The notes under the pieces: model-generated | Seen by the model: only the letters and a program-made list of their open reading frames with translations | What the model was told of the DNA's origin: nothing | The model's database searches: none | Source: Sycobia sp. Sy_11 | Taxonomy: Eukaryota > Arthropoda > Insecta > Hymenoptera > Epichrysomallidae | DNA: 64,000 nucleotides | Assembly (NCBI GenBank): GCA_018907035.1 | Contig: JACCIC010000003.1 | Location: forward strand, 5,947,501-6,011,500 | Direction of reading: 5' to 3' | Program-made: the position numbers and the translations under genes | Shown: piece after piece, positions 51,237 through 63,511 of the stretch | Layout of the letters: the number at the start of each line of letters is the position of its first letter | Numbering within the stretch: the stretch's first letter is position 1

Positions 51237-51368
51237 ATGATGTCGACGATGACGATGGCGATCCTGACCGCGAAGTCGCTGGAAAAGTCATCGCTGACGC
51301 CGGCTCACTGTGACAAATTCGTACCATCGGCTTTAGACGTGTACGGAACCAATACGGTACAATCGTAA
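51237..51368 (+). CDS. Small ORF or candidate first exon in the CpG island, unrecognised
   Basis: 43 codons starting MMSTMTMAILTAKSLEKSS. In-frame stops (TAG TAA) lie shortly upstream, and the first ATG is in the context ACAATG. The first twenty codons have almost entirely G/C third positions; the bias fades afterwards. Possible donors (GTGTAC, GTACCA, GTACAA) lie within it, so it may be a short first exon instead of a complete ORF. The minus strand is also open here, which weakens the case. Confidence 0.2.
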   Translation: MMSTMTMAILTAKSLEKSSLTPAHCDKFVPSALDVYGTNTVQS

Positions 51369-51719
51369 TAACAACAATAGTAACAATAACGACAAGGGAT
51401 GAAGATAGCCAATACGCCGAGCGACTTCTTGCATGATCCGCCTCGTCGCGCGCGCGGGCGCACGCGCGTGCGCCGCCGGGGACAAAAATAATATGAAAAA
51501 TTGAACAATAATAGTAAGGGATTGCTCTCGAGAAAATTGCTCGCCCTCTCGCTGATTGCCAGGGAGAGAGGGAGAAAGAAAAAACAAGAAGCACCTTCCC
51601 CGGCGACGGGCAAACCTCGAGTGAGCTATGCGCGCGCGCGTGGCGCCGCGCGTTCTCTCCAACTCCGCGCTCGGCGCGCCGAGCCGAGCCGCACGGGCGC
51701 GATCTGCCGGGGGGTGGGA

Positions 51720-51721
<2 letters not shown>

Positions 51722-51774
<53 letters not shown>
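51722..51774. repeat. (TA)n, about 26 units
   Basis: Abuts the CpG island directly. Confidence 0.95.
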
Positions 51775-51777
<3 letters not shown>

Positions 51778-51850
51778 GCCGCTTACTCTACAGATGCAAA
51801 CCAGGTTCCGATCAAGTCTTAACGGGGCCCGCGCGCGGATATGAATATTA

Positions 51851-52167
51851 GTGCAGGGACCTTGTAAGGGATGAAGGAGAATAAAAAAATAACTTTTTAA
51901 ATGTATAAAACGATAATCGCGAAAGGTACAATGATGTAAAGATGATATTTGATTTAATTCGTAAAATGTTGTAATGCATAAAAAGTGAACAAAAATTCTC
52001 TATTCCTTTCATCTTGGTTTTTTGCATCAGTAGAATTTACGATTAAAGCGTCAAAATTCAAATTAAATATTTTAAATATATTTGTTTATATAGTTTTTAT
52101 TTTTGTTAATTGTGAAAATTCTTTAAAATACTTTATATAGTAGGAAAATATGTAAAGAAACCAAGTA

Positions 52168-52224
<57 letters not shown>

Positions 52225-53697
52225 TGTATATATATATACATATATATGTATACATATATATTGATAGAATATTTGTAACGTTGTACGTTGTAAATAAATA
52301 CCTATGTATATACTTATGTAGTATTTTTAAACAATAATATCAAAAACGAATTCTTAGTAAAACTCCCTATTAGACACTTAAATTTTTTTTACGTCTTTAA
52401 TTTTTGAATAATATACGCTATTCAGTAGTTCGGTGAAATGATACTAGATACAAACACGAGGTGATTATATGCAATACACTATTTTTAAATTTAACTGATT
52501 ATTAATCGATAATCAGATCCAAAGTTTTAATTCTAAATTTTCACTTTTGAAATAAATTCTGTTTCTTTGTCATTAAATGCAACAAGATTGCAGCACCAAC
52601 AGCAGCGTTAACAACTATTATCAAAAGGTGTTCATGTATATTTTGCACCTCTTTTGTACTTACATATTTGATGGGGATCGAAACTGCCATTACTTTGAAT
52701 TTTATCGGTCAGTATAAAAGAATACGCAGACAATGTAAATTGCATTTATGAATGAAAAGTTGTCGATTACTTTGGTTAACATTTTGCAAGGATAATATTT
52801 GTATATGTGCGTAAAATATTTATTGCCAAGTTAAAACAAAAGGAGTTAATGAGCAAACATTTATATGTTACATGTGAAATAATTTGCATATACAAATTTT
52901 CTACTATTAGAAGATCATGAGCCCTGTCTATAATAAGTCCATATAGGATCCCCACCTCCAGTACGGCCCTGGCGTGAGTGTATTATACGCACGGAGAGGG
53001 AAAGAGAACTCTGGACTGAGAAGCTATGCACTCAGAAGACAACGCAAGCTCTGACCACGCGCTCTTTTACACAAGATGCAGCTGCTGTTGCTCTGTAGCA
53101 AGCGTGCTCCGTACTTCTATATACCTAACTCTCAAGGTCCCCTGTCTTCCCCCACCCCACTTATATATATAATCTCTCTCGAGAACACCTCTCGCCTGCG
53201 TATATATATATATATATATATAGCGGTAGCCTAGTATGTATCTTTTGTTGCATGCGGGCGCTACACGTGATCGTATTCAAAATATAAAAAAAAATTGAGA
53301 AGTCTCAACTCTGATAAGCACTGCACGGAGCGCGGACGGTCTGAGAAATTTCGGCCCTCTCTCATTTTTAACAAGTTTTGAAGCTTACAGGCACTTTTTT
53401 ATATGGTTAATATGTGTAAATGCATTGGAAGCCAAGTTATCTACTGCACGTGTGTAGGCGGAGGGGGGGGGGCTTTTTCCTTTCATTTCAAAAACTTTTT
53501 ACCGATGTATTTTCATATTTTTAAGCAGAAAACTAGTGCAATTCGTAATTTTTCGTTGAAGAATACTATGAAAATTGAATTGTTATAGTCTTTGTCTCTA
53601 AACCTAAGTTGTGTTATTTGTATTCCTGTAATAATTCTATTAGGCTTTGTTAGGGATCTAAATATTAATGCAATATGGAAATGTAACTGTGAAGCTG

Positions 53698-53758
<61 letters not shown>
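51851..53758. other. AT-rich DNA ending in the last long TA tract
   Basis: TA tracts at 52170-52217 (followed by TATG/CATA palindromic units to 52260), 53200-53222 and 53703-53758. A moderately GC-rich patch at 52.95-53.16 kb has no convincing exon. Confidence 0.5.
53703..53758. repeat. (TA)n, about 27 units; last long TA tract in the window
   Basis: No TA tract of comparable length occurs in the remaining 10 kb. Confidence 0.95.
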
Positions 53759-53761
<3 letters not shown>

Positions 53762-56700
53762 TAGTTTCAGGAGAATAGGGCAGTGGCACTTTTTTATGTT
53801 CCTTGTGTGTGCGTGTGCGTGGTGTGTGTATGTGTGCGCGCGCGCGCGTGTGTGTGTGTACTGGTCTGAAGTATAGCTAAAGAATTGAATTCAAATGCTC
53901 GTGCTCGAGACCTCTAGCAGTGGAAAGTGTAGTCATGCTCGAGGAGCTGTCGGTAAAATTGATTAGACAGTTTTGGATATCGTTTTTTACGCGCATTTTT
54001 ATATAAAATGCGCAGGGCATCGCTTCTTGATAATTGAAAGTCATAATATTTTATGTAAACTTCGAAACTAATTAATATAAGCATAAATTTAAACAATAAA
54101 GAATGTCAGAATATTAATTAATTTATATTCAATATAATTTGAATTAAATAGCGCTAAATTTTCTTTTAATTATGATTAAAATAAATACATTATTTAGGTT
54201 ATTAATTCAATGATAATTTTAGGGACATTTAATATAAAGATAAAATAGTTTAATATATACGGTTCCGTATTTCCAATATATTACATAATCAACTTAATCG
54301 TTAATATATATGCGGTGTGATAAAAATATCAGAACTCTTAAATATAATTTGATAGATTTCTAGAAAATAACGATTGTTTAAAGAAATCAAACATTATACA
54401 CAATTACGTTAGATCTTTAATGTTTTGAATAAAATCGATTTTTCCTCGGCCTGTTTTTCAGAAAATGTCCATCTTCCTAGGTGAAGGAATTTGAAGAACC
54501 CGTCATTTGAGATCAGCGGAGGCCTGCCACAGATGACCTGCAGCTGCAGCTGCCGCGAAGTCACGCGTTTTTTCTCGCAGTGCTGATGGTGCAGGCTGGA
54601 TGGTAACTGATGGATCTATATTTTACATCACGTAGCACATGCTCTTCTACGCATGAAATACGAATAAAAAAACTCAAGTTTTACCTGGTTTTACCAGGTT
54701 TTACATGCTAATTTACTAATATAAAATGTGTTTAAAAATGACTTATTTTAAAAGAATTCAAATAAGAATTGGAAGTGCTCGAGATTGACATTGTTTTAAT
54801 AGATTATTTACTTTAGTGGCAATTTGTTTATTAATTAATCACATGCATTAAAAGATTTTTATAATTACTACTGCAAATGACATGCCATATGGCAACTGCT
54901 ATTATAATTTTTTATGTACTATCTGCAATCACTACATAAATATTAAAATTAAATTTCTGTTGATCCGTTGTTATACTCATCTCTGGTTATACATTGATTC
55001 GTAACGTGTATTAATCATGCTCATTTTCTCTAATTGTATTGAAATTCTAGCTGTCAGGTAAATATATGTGTCATGGCCAATACTTCATCTAAATGTCAAA
55101 CAGCATTTTTTGGATTAATACTCAAAGAGTTTTAATCCAAAAAATCCACTAAATTTTTGTTAAGGTTGTTCTTGTTGGTAAAACGTATGTTGATTTCAAT
55201 ACGCCAATAAAATTTTTCAGTTGAATTGACTCAACGATATGAAATGGAATATGGCAGCCAAAAATTTGAAAAAGTATTAAGTACAAATTATTTATATACT
55301 ATAGGTTTAATAATAAGCATAATAAATTAACATGCTGATTTATATTTTTATAAATTATACTATATTCGACGACCTAACTCAAATTAAAGTATAAGTCAAT
55401 GTAAAAGATATAGAATATGTTTATTATAGTTTTTTTTCGATTTCTACGGTTGATTGAGTTTCTTATATTATTGATATTATTTACGCATAAGCAAAGAAAG
55501 TCGATCAGGACGACCGTGACCAGGACCAGAGAGATATGTACACCAAAGATAATAAGATCCTTATTATCTCTGATGTATACTAAGTTGACCAGACAGACCA
55601 AGCTTGACTTGACCTGCTTGACTGGTCAGCAGTCGCCAGTCTGTTGTTCTCCACGTACTATAACCTACTATGACCAACTACGATTGTTAATGATTTCAAG
55701 CCTTAGCCACTAACAAAGTAACAAAAAGCTTTTCATTCGTCTCACAATCACAATAGCGAGAGAAACCAGGTATTTTTTTCCGTGAAATGATTCGCAGATC
55801 AACAGTAATGAAGAAGTTTCAATGTTACTACTTTTCATACTTTCGTGATTAATTTATATTGTATTTGCCGATTAGTTGATTAAAAGCTTAGCGAACGTAG
55901 ATTTTGTATATATTGTGCGTTAGGCCATATGCAGATTTCAATTTTAATACTGATTGTGTGAGATCAAAACACGTGTAAAACGACGATTCTGCAGACATTT
56001 AATGAGGAATTGAAGAGTCCAGGAATAGTTATGGTTAAAATAGAGATTAAAGTACGCCACTTAGAGGTACAGTTTGTTACCTCATTTAAGTTATATCTTA
56101 ATAATACAGAGGAATATATAATTGATATATTAACATTTTATGTGTATCTTTAAAAACCAAACAAATTAGTAGATACGGCATAAACAGTGTCAAAATTATT
56201 AGTTTTTATTGTAAAAATATAAAATGGAATTTGGTGCAATTATTTGCAGAAAATAAAAATATTTTTAATATATTTAAATTACAATCCTACTTATTTGTTC
56301 CTCGTAGTTGACAACTGCTATCATTAAAAAAATAAAAGACATTCGGAGGCCGGACATGAGAGAGAGAGAGAGAGAGAGAGAGCGCACGTGCGAGCACGTG
56401 TATCCTGTCATATATGGTTAAAATTTACTTTACGTAAAATTTTAAACATTTTCATATAAAATTAAAAATAAATTCTTAAATTCTAAAAATAATATAAAAT
56501 CAATACTTCATGTAGTATTTTTCATGTACTGGTCTAATTACATGACCGAGTCCTCAGACTCTTTGGATATGAGAATTTTCTTTTTATCTAAACATATATA
56601 TATAATTATATGCATAATAATAATTTTTCTACTATAAGTCTATGTTCATACTTTATAATTTTAACAGTATTGCTAAAATTACATTTCCAGTCTATCACTC

Positions 56701-59700
56701 AAGAAATAATAAAAAAGTTTATAATAGCTACTTTAAAAAAAATCTTTTGTTCTTCAATTATGTTGTTCTTTATAAGAGAATATTATTTTAGTGTTGGATC
56801 AATTTTCTTTCAATGAAACTGATCTGGAGAAAATATATAACTATAATGTAAGTTTTCTTTAGTTAATTCCTTTTATAAAAAACACCTATTGTATTTAAGA
56901 AAACTTACATTATAGTTATATATTTTTTCGAAATCAGTTGCATTTAATAATTATCTGATAATATTTCTTCTACTTTTTTGTGTTTTCATATTAATATTAT
57001 CATGCTTTATTATTTTAATAAATTATCAACAGATTGGTGTAAAGTAAAACTTGTAGATTAACACATCTGATTGCATTTTATAATTTATATGCTTACTGTT
57101 TTATTTAAAAAAGATGTAGTATATGTATACATTATTATTTTAATTCAATTTAAATTTTTCATAAAATAAATACTGATCTTCAATTAAAAATTATTTAGAT
57201 GAACATAATAATATTAAAGAATCAGTATTGGAGATATTATGTGTGAAGTTTTTTATTCAATTAAATTTAGCGATGATCCTGAAAATTAATCATTGATCTT
57301 TTAACATATTAAAATAATAGATCTAATATATCATAAATTTAAATATATATGTAATAGTCAATATAGGTATTTTATGCTTTCTTAGTATTTTCATATAATT
57401 AAAATAGATACTGATAATACATAATAAATATCACTTAAATGATCGACTTATTTCTATTTGAAATATATTAATCTAAAAATTTGTTTATACTTACAAACAA
57501 TTGTATTCAAAATCTGTTTATAGTTTTGTTATAAACAGTCTGTTTGTATCTCTTTATAGTATAAAAATCTGTTTTTATTATAGTGATAATGCATTATAAT
57601 ATTAATGTAGAAATATAAAAAAGTTAGAGAAATACTAATTAACTTAGTTTAGCTAATTGGTTTTATAAAATACCCCTATGGTTGTTACTAAAGAAATTAC
57701 TTTATGTTTATATTTTTGTTCTAGAGCAGTTTTGATTAAAGAAAACTAATTGAAACTTAAAAAAATATTTATAAGAATATAATTCTAAAGGTATATATTA
57801 TTTTTTCAATTATATATTATATTTCATAACATATTCTCATATAAATTTTAAAATATAAAATAATATAAAAGAATATTTATTATCCATATAATTATATATT
57901 TTGATTGCTAGAACTCTTTGCTTAAAGAATTGGCTAGCTGTCAAGTCTGGTGATGATAAATAAACAAACTACATATAAATTGAAAAATGATTGATGTTAT
58001 AATTATGTTAAAGCAATAAATTCTTATAAATAATCATTTTTAATTTTTCTCAAGTGTAGAAGTATTTAAATTACTACGCACAATGAATTTCAGTAATATA
58101 ATAAACTTGATCATAAGATTAATCCAAATGTCTCAAAACTATATATTATATATACGAAGGTGTCAGCTTGAGAGTCTACGCAATGTTCATAACAGTATTA
58201 TATTACAACAGAACTTTTATGTATATCTTTCAAAAATATATACTTAAATATATATTATATTGAAATAACATATCTATCGATGATCTTATTTTCTTTACAG
58301 TACAGATATTTCGCTGTAAGTTCAGTGTTGTCAGAAGTGTATGTTAGACCAACAATTAGTTTAAACGATTTTTTAGAATGTGCTATAAAGTGCAGTTATT
58401 GTTCGCTACGGCACTTCATCTCAATGTGGCAACACCACGAAAATTTTTTTACATTTTACATTTAGTCAAAACAAAGTTTAGACTGTATATTGTTAGAAAA
58501 AAAATCTCAGTTGGTTGTAAACTGCAGCAAGTCGAGATGGGAAGTATACTTTGATTCGCATTTGAGACTGCTGAGTGTATATGTAACTGCATACGACGGT
58601 GCGTATTCATATCACGTCGAGTGGTCACCAGTATAGGGATGAGGTCTGGAAAATCTCTGAATTTTTAACCCGTTGCCTATGCTTCAGCGGATAAGGGTGC
58701 GAGAATTCAACTACTCAAGGTTATATGTAACGAAGAGAATTTATTCAGAAGAATCTACGATAAATACAGTGCGTGCAGTCAGCAAAGAGGGCAGGACTGG
58801 ACTGCCACTGGCGACGTCTCGATCCGCACTATTAGACGGTCAGCGCTGTTACATATTCATATTTACATATAGCCTGTGAAGGCTAGTTCCTACAATCTGA
58901 AAATACATACGTATGATTTTTTGATAATTTCCATTCGACTTTTTTTTATTTTATAACATATTTTTCATGTTTAAGCGAGCAGCTGACATGATAGTTAGTA
59001 CCAGATGACGTTATGTTTTCGTCAATATACAGTCGAAATCTTGGTCTGACCAAATTGGTGTTGGAGACAAATAAAGCACAAAAAATTTTTTTATACACAT
59101 TTGCGTACCTGGCGTTATCACATCTAGATGACACTTTTGTCCTAGGGTATACTAAATTGGTCGTAAAAATATGTTGCTGGCTTCCGGACTATGTTTTCAG
59201 GAATTACAATCTTACAGTTATCTATTCGAATATTGTAATTTCGCTGGTATCAAAACGAGTTTGTATGGCGTATGTTTCGTACTATCTTGAACATAGTTGT
59301 ATAGTTTAGCATGGCCATATCAGTCCAATTATCCCCTTGTAACGTTTCCATTTTCCCCTCGGGATACCTGACGCCATAGCGCCATGATCGATTTGAAAGA
59401 AAAAGGAAGTTTAGACAAGGTCGGGAGAAAATTACGTTTTACTCAATTATGTTCATATAAAAAATAACAAAAATATATTATAATAAAAACTATACAGAAG
59501 AAAATATTACAAAAGTAATATATAAAGGAAATCTTTCTGACTTCGTTATTCGGTAAACTTCGGATCTGAAACATACAAAGAATTTTATGTTAAACCTTAT
59601 ACTATACCTTATTACAAAATTTTTCGTACGCTACTCATTTTACACGATATTTACAACTTAAATTTAAACGCACGTAATTTACTAATGTCGCGCACTATAT
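53759..59700. other. Very AT-rich DNA without long TA tracts; no gene recognised
   Basis: Holds a GC-richer patch at 54.46-54.60 kb with CAGCTGCAGCTG, a small palindrome (ACCTGG/CCAGGT) near 54.69 kb, a 22-base GA tract at 56.36 kb, a long hairpin at 56.81-56.95 kb, and mixed sequence from 58.3 to 59.4 kb whose frames are short and unrecognised. Confidence 0.45.
56811..56945. repeat. Long near-perfect hairpin (inverted repeat), arms about 48 bp
   Basis: Left arm 56811-56859 and right arm 56897-56945 are complementary, with about 30 consecutive paired bases next to a 37-base loop and a few mismatches toward the outer end. The total of about 134 bases is in the range of an insect miRNA or siRNA precursor, but also fits a tiny palindromic transposon. 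Confidence 0.85.
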
Positions 59701-60960
59701 ATTTATATAAACTTTTACTGGGGCTGGGGGGAATTTGCGGGACGAATGTAACCTGCTGGTCTATAGCGAATTATCTGATTGTTGCTCGGATCTTGCTATA
59801 TCGTGGCTCTGCGTCAACACACCTCGGCCCCTGGATGCTCAGCACGCCACCAGGTTCTTTTCGCAAGCACTAATGCACGACAGAGCTCGTGTACCCAGGA
59901 TTACGACTTTGTTCGGGGCTAAGAGTAAGACCGCTGGGCTTTAACGGAGCGCCGCGCACCCAGGATCAAGTGTTGAGGGATACTAAGGCTGCTAGTTTTT
60001 AATGGAGTGCCACACAACCAGGGTCCAGCCTTACTATGGTGCAGAAGGGATTTTTGGTGAGGCCGCTGATCTTTAACGGAGCGTCACGCAGCCAGAATCA
60101 AGTCTCACCAGGAAAAAGACAGGAGTTTTAGTGAAGCCGCTGGTCTTTAATGGAGCGCCACGCAACCAGGATCAAGCTTCTCTGAGATTCGGACAGGATA
60201 GTAGAGCCTGCTGGTCTTTAACGGAGCGCCGCGAAACCAGGATCGTGACTCTAGTATTCAGGATTTTCGGACAGGCAGACGCTTAATTATTCGTGCATTC
60301 TCATAATATTTACTTGCACGTATTCTTTGATTAGCGTGCTGAATTTTAAATAATATATAAAGTGCCAAAAATGAGACTTTCATATTATTTAATAAAAATG
60401 GGGTAGTTGAAAGGCGGCGACGAATGTCTTTACTACCTCCTGAGTTCGTAGGCACGGGAGCGCGGGATATCTTTTCCACGCTTACTGCCGCGCGGCTGCG
60501 ATTCGCGAAGCAGGTATATTTAATACACGCAATTGTATTGTTTGGAAGATTGCGCGTTTGACTGCTAATCGAGAGCATTTTCTGATTATTTTAATTTTGA
60601 AACTTTAATTATTTCGAATTAAAATTTTGCGCGTATTAGGCTGTATCGGGAATAGAGTCTGATCGTCGCATCCTTGAAACGGTTGGTTACCCTACTCATT
60701 AAACTGCTCAAGAAGTTTTTACCATGTTCAGTTAATATTACTTTCTGCGTCCATGGATCCTTTAACAGCAAGTTCACCAGAATGACTCCCAACACTTACC
60801 TGAAGGAGTCATCCTGGCTTACACCATCGTGTAAGGCAACTTTATGGAGACGGGGTATATAGCACGCCCCGACACGCTAGCCCGCTCGTCAATGAAACTC
60901 GAATGACTGGTGTTGACTAAGCGCCCAGCCGCCCGTTCTGCCGCCAGCAGGAGCCAAAGA
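59701..60960. other. Mixed GC DNA with a degenerate tandem repeat; repetitive-element character
   Basis: Holds the tandem repeat at 59930-60245; sequence on either side has no open frame with a recognised domain. The abrupt composition change from the AT-rich left flank suggests an insertion. Confidence 0.4.
59930..60245. repeat. Degenerate tandem repeat, five units of 58-74 bp
   Basis: The core CTTTAAYGGAGCGYCRCGC with CCAGGATCAAG downstream recurs with its TTAAYGG at 59941, 59999, 60073, 60147 and 60218 (spacings 58, 74, 74 and 71). A weaker copy may exist near 59.75-59.90 kb (CTGCTGGTCTATAGCG and ACCCAGGATT). Units differ by substitutions and spacer length, so the array is old. Confidence 0.85.
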
Positions 60961-61956
60961 TGGTTCTGGTCACGCAAGTACGCAACCTGAAGACTGGCCT
61001 CCCCACCCAGAATCTCTTTTTGGCGGCTTCAAGGTGTTCATCACTCGGCAAACACGACGGACCGTCTTTAGCTCCATTTGGCGCCCCTCCTACCTCCGCG
61101 ACAAGAGTCGAGGGAGAAAGATGAGGCGAGAAGATTTAATCCGTATCAATTAATGAGCGACGCCAGCGTCATTGGCCCCTTACGGATCAGAAAGGCGCGC
61201 TCCCTTCAGCCTGAATTTAAGGAGCAGAGACATGGGTGGCAAATGTGTGCGGTGAGTGAATTGGGTTATGCTTGTGTGTGTGTGGTTAGCAGTGGAATGT
61301 ACCGCCAACCAGAGCCCGATTGCGGGAAACCCCGACCCAATACCAGAATGCCGTTCCGTGCTTCCCTTTCGCGACCCAGTTACCGATGTGGCATCTACAT
61401 CTTTATATTCAGAGATATCTCTGTTTGCAGAACTTCCCGCCAGACAATGACGCACAGCAAACTCCTACTCCGCCGCGCACGATTTAATAGTACCAGTCGC
61501 GCCCCTGCATCTCAGGGCCTGCTGAGTTCATCCACTCCATGCTTGCTTGGCTTTTTTCTGTATCTCGCTCCCACTAGTCGAACTCCTGTGCAGAGTTTCC
61601 GAGTTGCCTGTCGCCCGAATCCTTATATAAGAAGTGCATATAATCCGTTTATAGGCACCCCTCGCCAGATATGACGCCTACAGACTAACTCCATGACGGC
61701 GGCACTTCCAGTAGTATTTCCAGCACTCTCCCATTTTTTAGGCTGTCGAGCTCGTCCATTCTGTGCTAGCTGTCCGCGGGCGCAGCCATGGTGATCCTTA
61801 CCATTGCCAGGTGCTATGTTGTCTGTGCCAGAGTTGTGAAATGTGTAACAATAGTAATCGCGTCTTCTGCGCTTCTTGACATTTGAAAACTATAGAAATG
61901 GTTATGGAGATGTATATGTATGTATGTGCATTTAGTCATATTTACGTATGCGTGAC

Positions 61957-62000
<44 letters not shown>

Positions 62001-62630
62001 CCGCGATGCCTTTGAGCCTCTCCGCGCGTCCAGGGAATCCCCCAATGCCCCCTTATTACGCGCAGATAGCCGCTTCGGCGTGGGTCGGACCGCATCACCA
62101 TCTGGGTTCGAAGCGGCCGAGATCGGCCTTGAAAGGAGAGGAGTGGGGAAATGCGATCCGTATTTCCGACGTTCTGCCCACAAATCTTTGTGGGCTAGAC
62201 AGTTTCTTTGCGCTCATCACCTTGTTCAGATCAAAACGCATACCTGCCAATTTTGTATAATTGTGCGTTGAGAGCCGTATCTTCGCGCATGAATCGGCAA
62301 TCGATATTACGATATAGCTTAATTTATGTGTTGGTATAGGTCTGTAGGACGTTCGATTTGCTCCTCGATAAACGGATTCTATGAAGAAAGGACTAGTGAA
62401 CCAAAATCCGGTCCACTAACAGAGGACAAACGTCATCTGAGGTGATGGTCAAACACGCTGCCTCTATTTGGCACCCCGGCGACGTTGCTGTTCCCGTCTC
62501 TGAGGCATCGGAACTGCGTGCGCCTTGATCTCGACCACATCTTTCTCCATTGATTGTGTGTATATGTGCATAGGTTCGCGAGGTCAAAGGAAAAAGGTAA
62601 GAGAACTCTCGTTTTCAACACAAATGTCCA
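60961..62630. other. GC-rich unidentified region, possible retroelement 5' part or orphan exons
   Basis: The plus strand is open for 198 codons from 61078, unusual outside repeat tracts here. TGGCGCCCC at 61079 resembles a primer-binding site just inside an LTR retroelement. A GT tract at 61961-61997 is followed by TGCAG and about 240 bases open in two plus frames. No domain recognised. Confidence 0.35.
61961..61997. repeat. (GT)18 tract
   Basis: Immediately precedes a GCAG that could act as a splice acceptor. Confidence 0.9.
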
Positions 62631-63188
62631 TTCGATGCGTATACATTTTATGTTAATCGTACGGTTCTTCGATTGTAATTATAATTAATTAGGTACATGT
62701 AATTTATAAATATTTGCATTCTTTGCGGCTTTTTCCTCCATGTGAGCATGGAACTTTTTTACGCCTTGAATTATATAGCTTATTTTAATATATACTATTA
62801 TACTTTAATTATCTGAGTTATTTATATTTGTATACCTTACACGTTATATCCCGTTCTCCCTGATTATTTTATGTAATTAAAACCTATAGTAATATTACAA
62901 ACTATATCTAAATTATAGTTATATCTATTATATCCAGTTCCTACCTATTCTAATTATTCTGATATTTATTATATCTATTTATATTATTCAATTTATACTT
63001 TATTTAGTGTCATAATTCTAGATTATCGCCGTGTTTATATAATTTTCTCTTTACGTTATGCTATTCTTTTAATATAAGAAAACATATAGGATCATGCTGG
63101 CCAGTTGTTGTGAGTATGCTCCGTTCTCCTTTATCCGACCTTGAGTCCGACGTGGCTAAATCATCGGGTTACTATGAGTCCACGGTGG
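62631..63188. other. AT-rich DNA, nothing recognised
   Basis: Very AT-rich to about 63.05 kb, then mixed sequence that probably belongs to the more decayed upstream part of the BEL/Pao relic. Confidence 0.5.
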
Positions 63189-63448
63189 CGGAGTTACAAG
63201 TGGTTTAAGCACAATTATAGCTTCCAAATTGGTAATTCGTTTCTGTTCAAAGATAATGTGTTTCCTCCACCAAAATAGTCATGAAGACGTATTATACAGC
63301 CTTACATCCTAGTAATGATCATATCGCGAGAGTAGTGACCTTGCATACTGCTACTTCTGAATACAAGCGACCAGTCAACAAATTAATTTTGCTTCCAGTT
63401 CATGAAAACACATTAGCTAATCTATTGGCATTACAGTCAAACTTATAG
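63189..63448 (+). pseudogene. Broken 3' end of a BEL/Pao retrotransposon pol gene
   Basis: Two adjoining frames show the pattern typical of the DUF5641-like segment after the integrase core in BEL/Pao pol: a KWF lead-in, a hydrophobic strand with KDNVFPPPK, then LHP, ARVVTLHTAT, YKRPVNKL and a natural stop at 63446-63448. It is dead: stops at 63276 and 63282 and a frameshift near 63297. The upstream integrase, RNase H and reverse transcriptase are not recognisable in the window. It represents an old LTR-element insertion, not host sequence. Confidence 0.8.
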
Positions 63449-63511
63449 ATGTTCATGAATTACAACGTTTGTCGTTTACTTTTTACGTATCGTACGAAAT
63501 TATTCGTAACA

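Larger units (their letters stand above)
50641..51850. other. CpG-rich island, candidate promoter or first exon
   Basis: The most CpG-dense non-exonic DNA in the window, with GT/CA arrays at 50.64-50.75 and 50.99-51.03 kb and a TA tract at its right edge. Two overlapping frames stand out: a plus-strand 43-codon ORF at 51237 and a Ser-rich minus-strand frame ending at 51136. Neither matches a family I know. Confidence 0.4.

Noticed and set aside
59930..60245. Regularly spaced repeats considered as a CRISPR array
   Set aside because: Units are degenerate, spacing varies from 58 to 74 bases and the genome is eukaryotic.
62095..62120. tRNA B-box-like GGGTTCGAAG
   Set aside because: No matching A box or cloverleaf around it; other GGTTCGAA-like strings (36.04, 58.6 kb) likewise lack arms.
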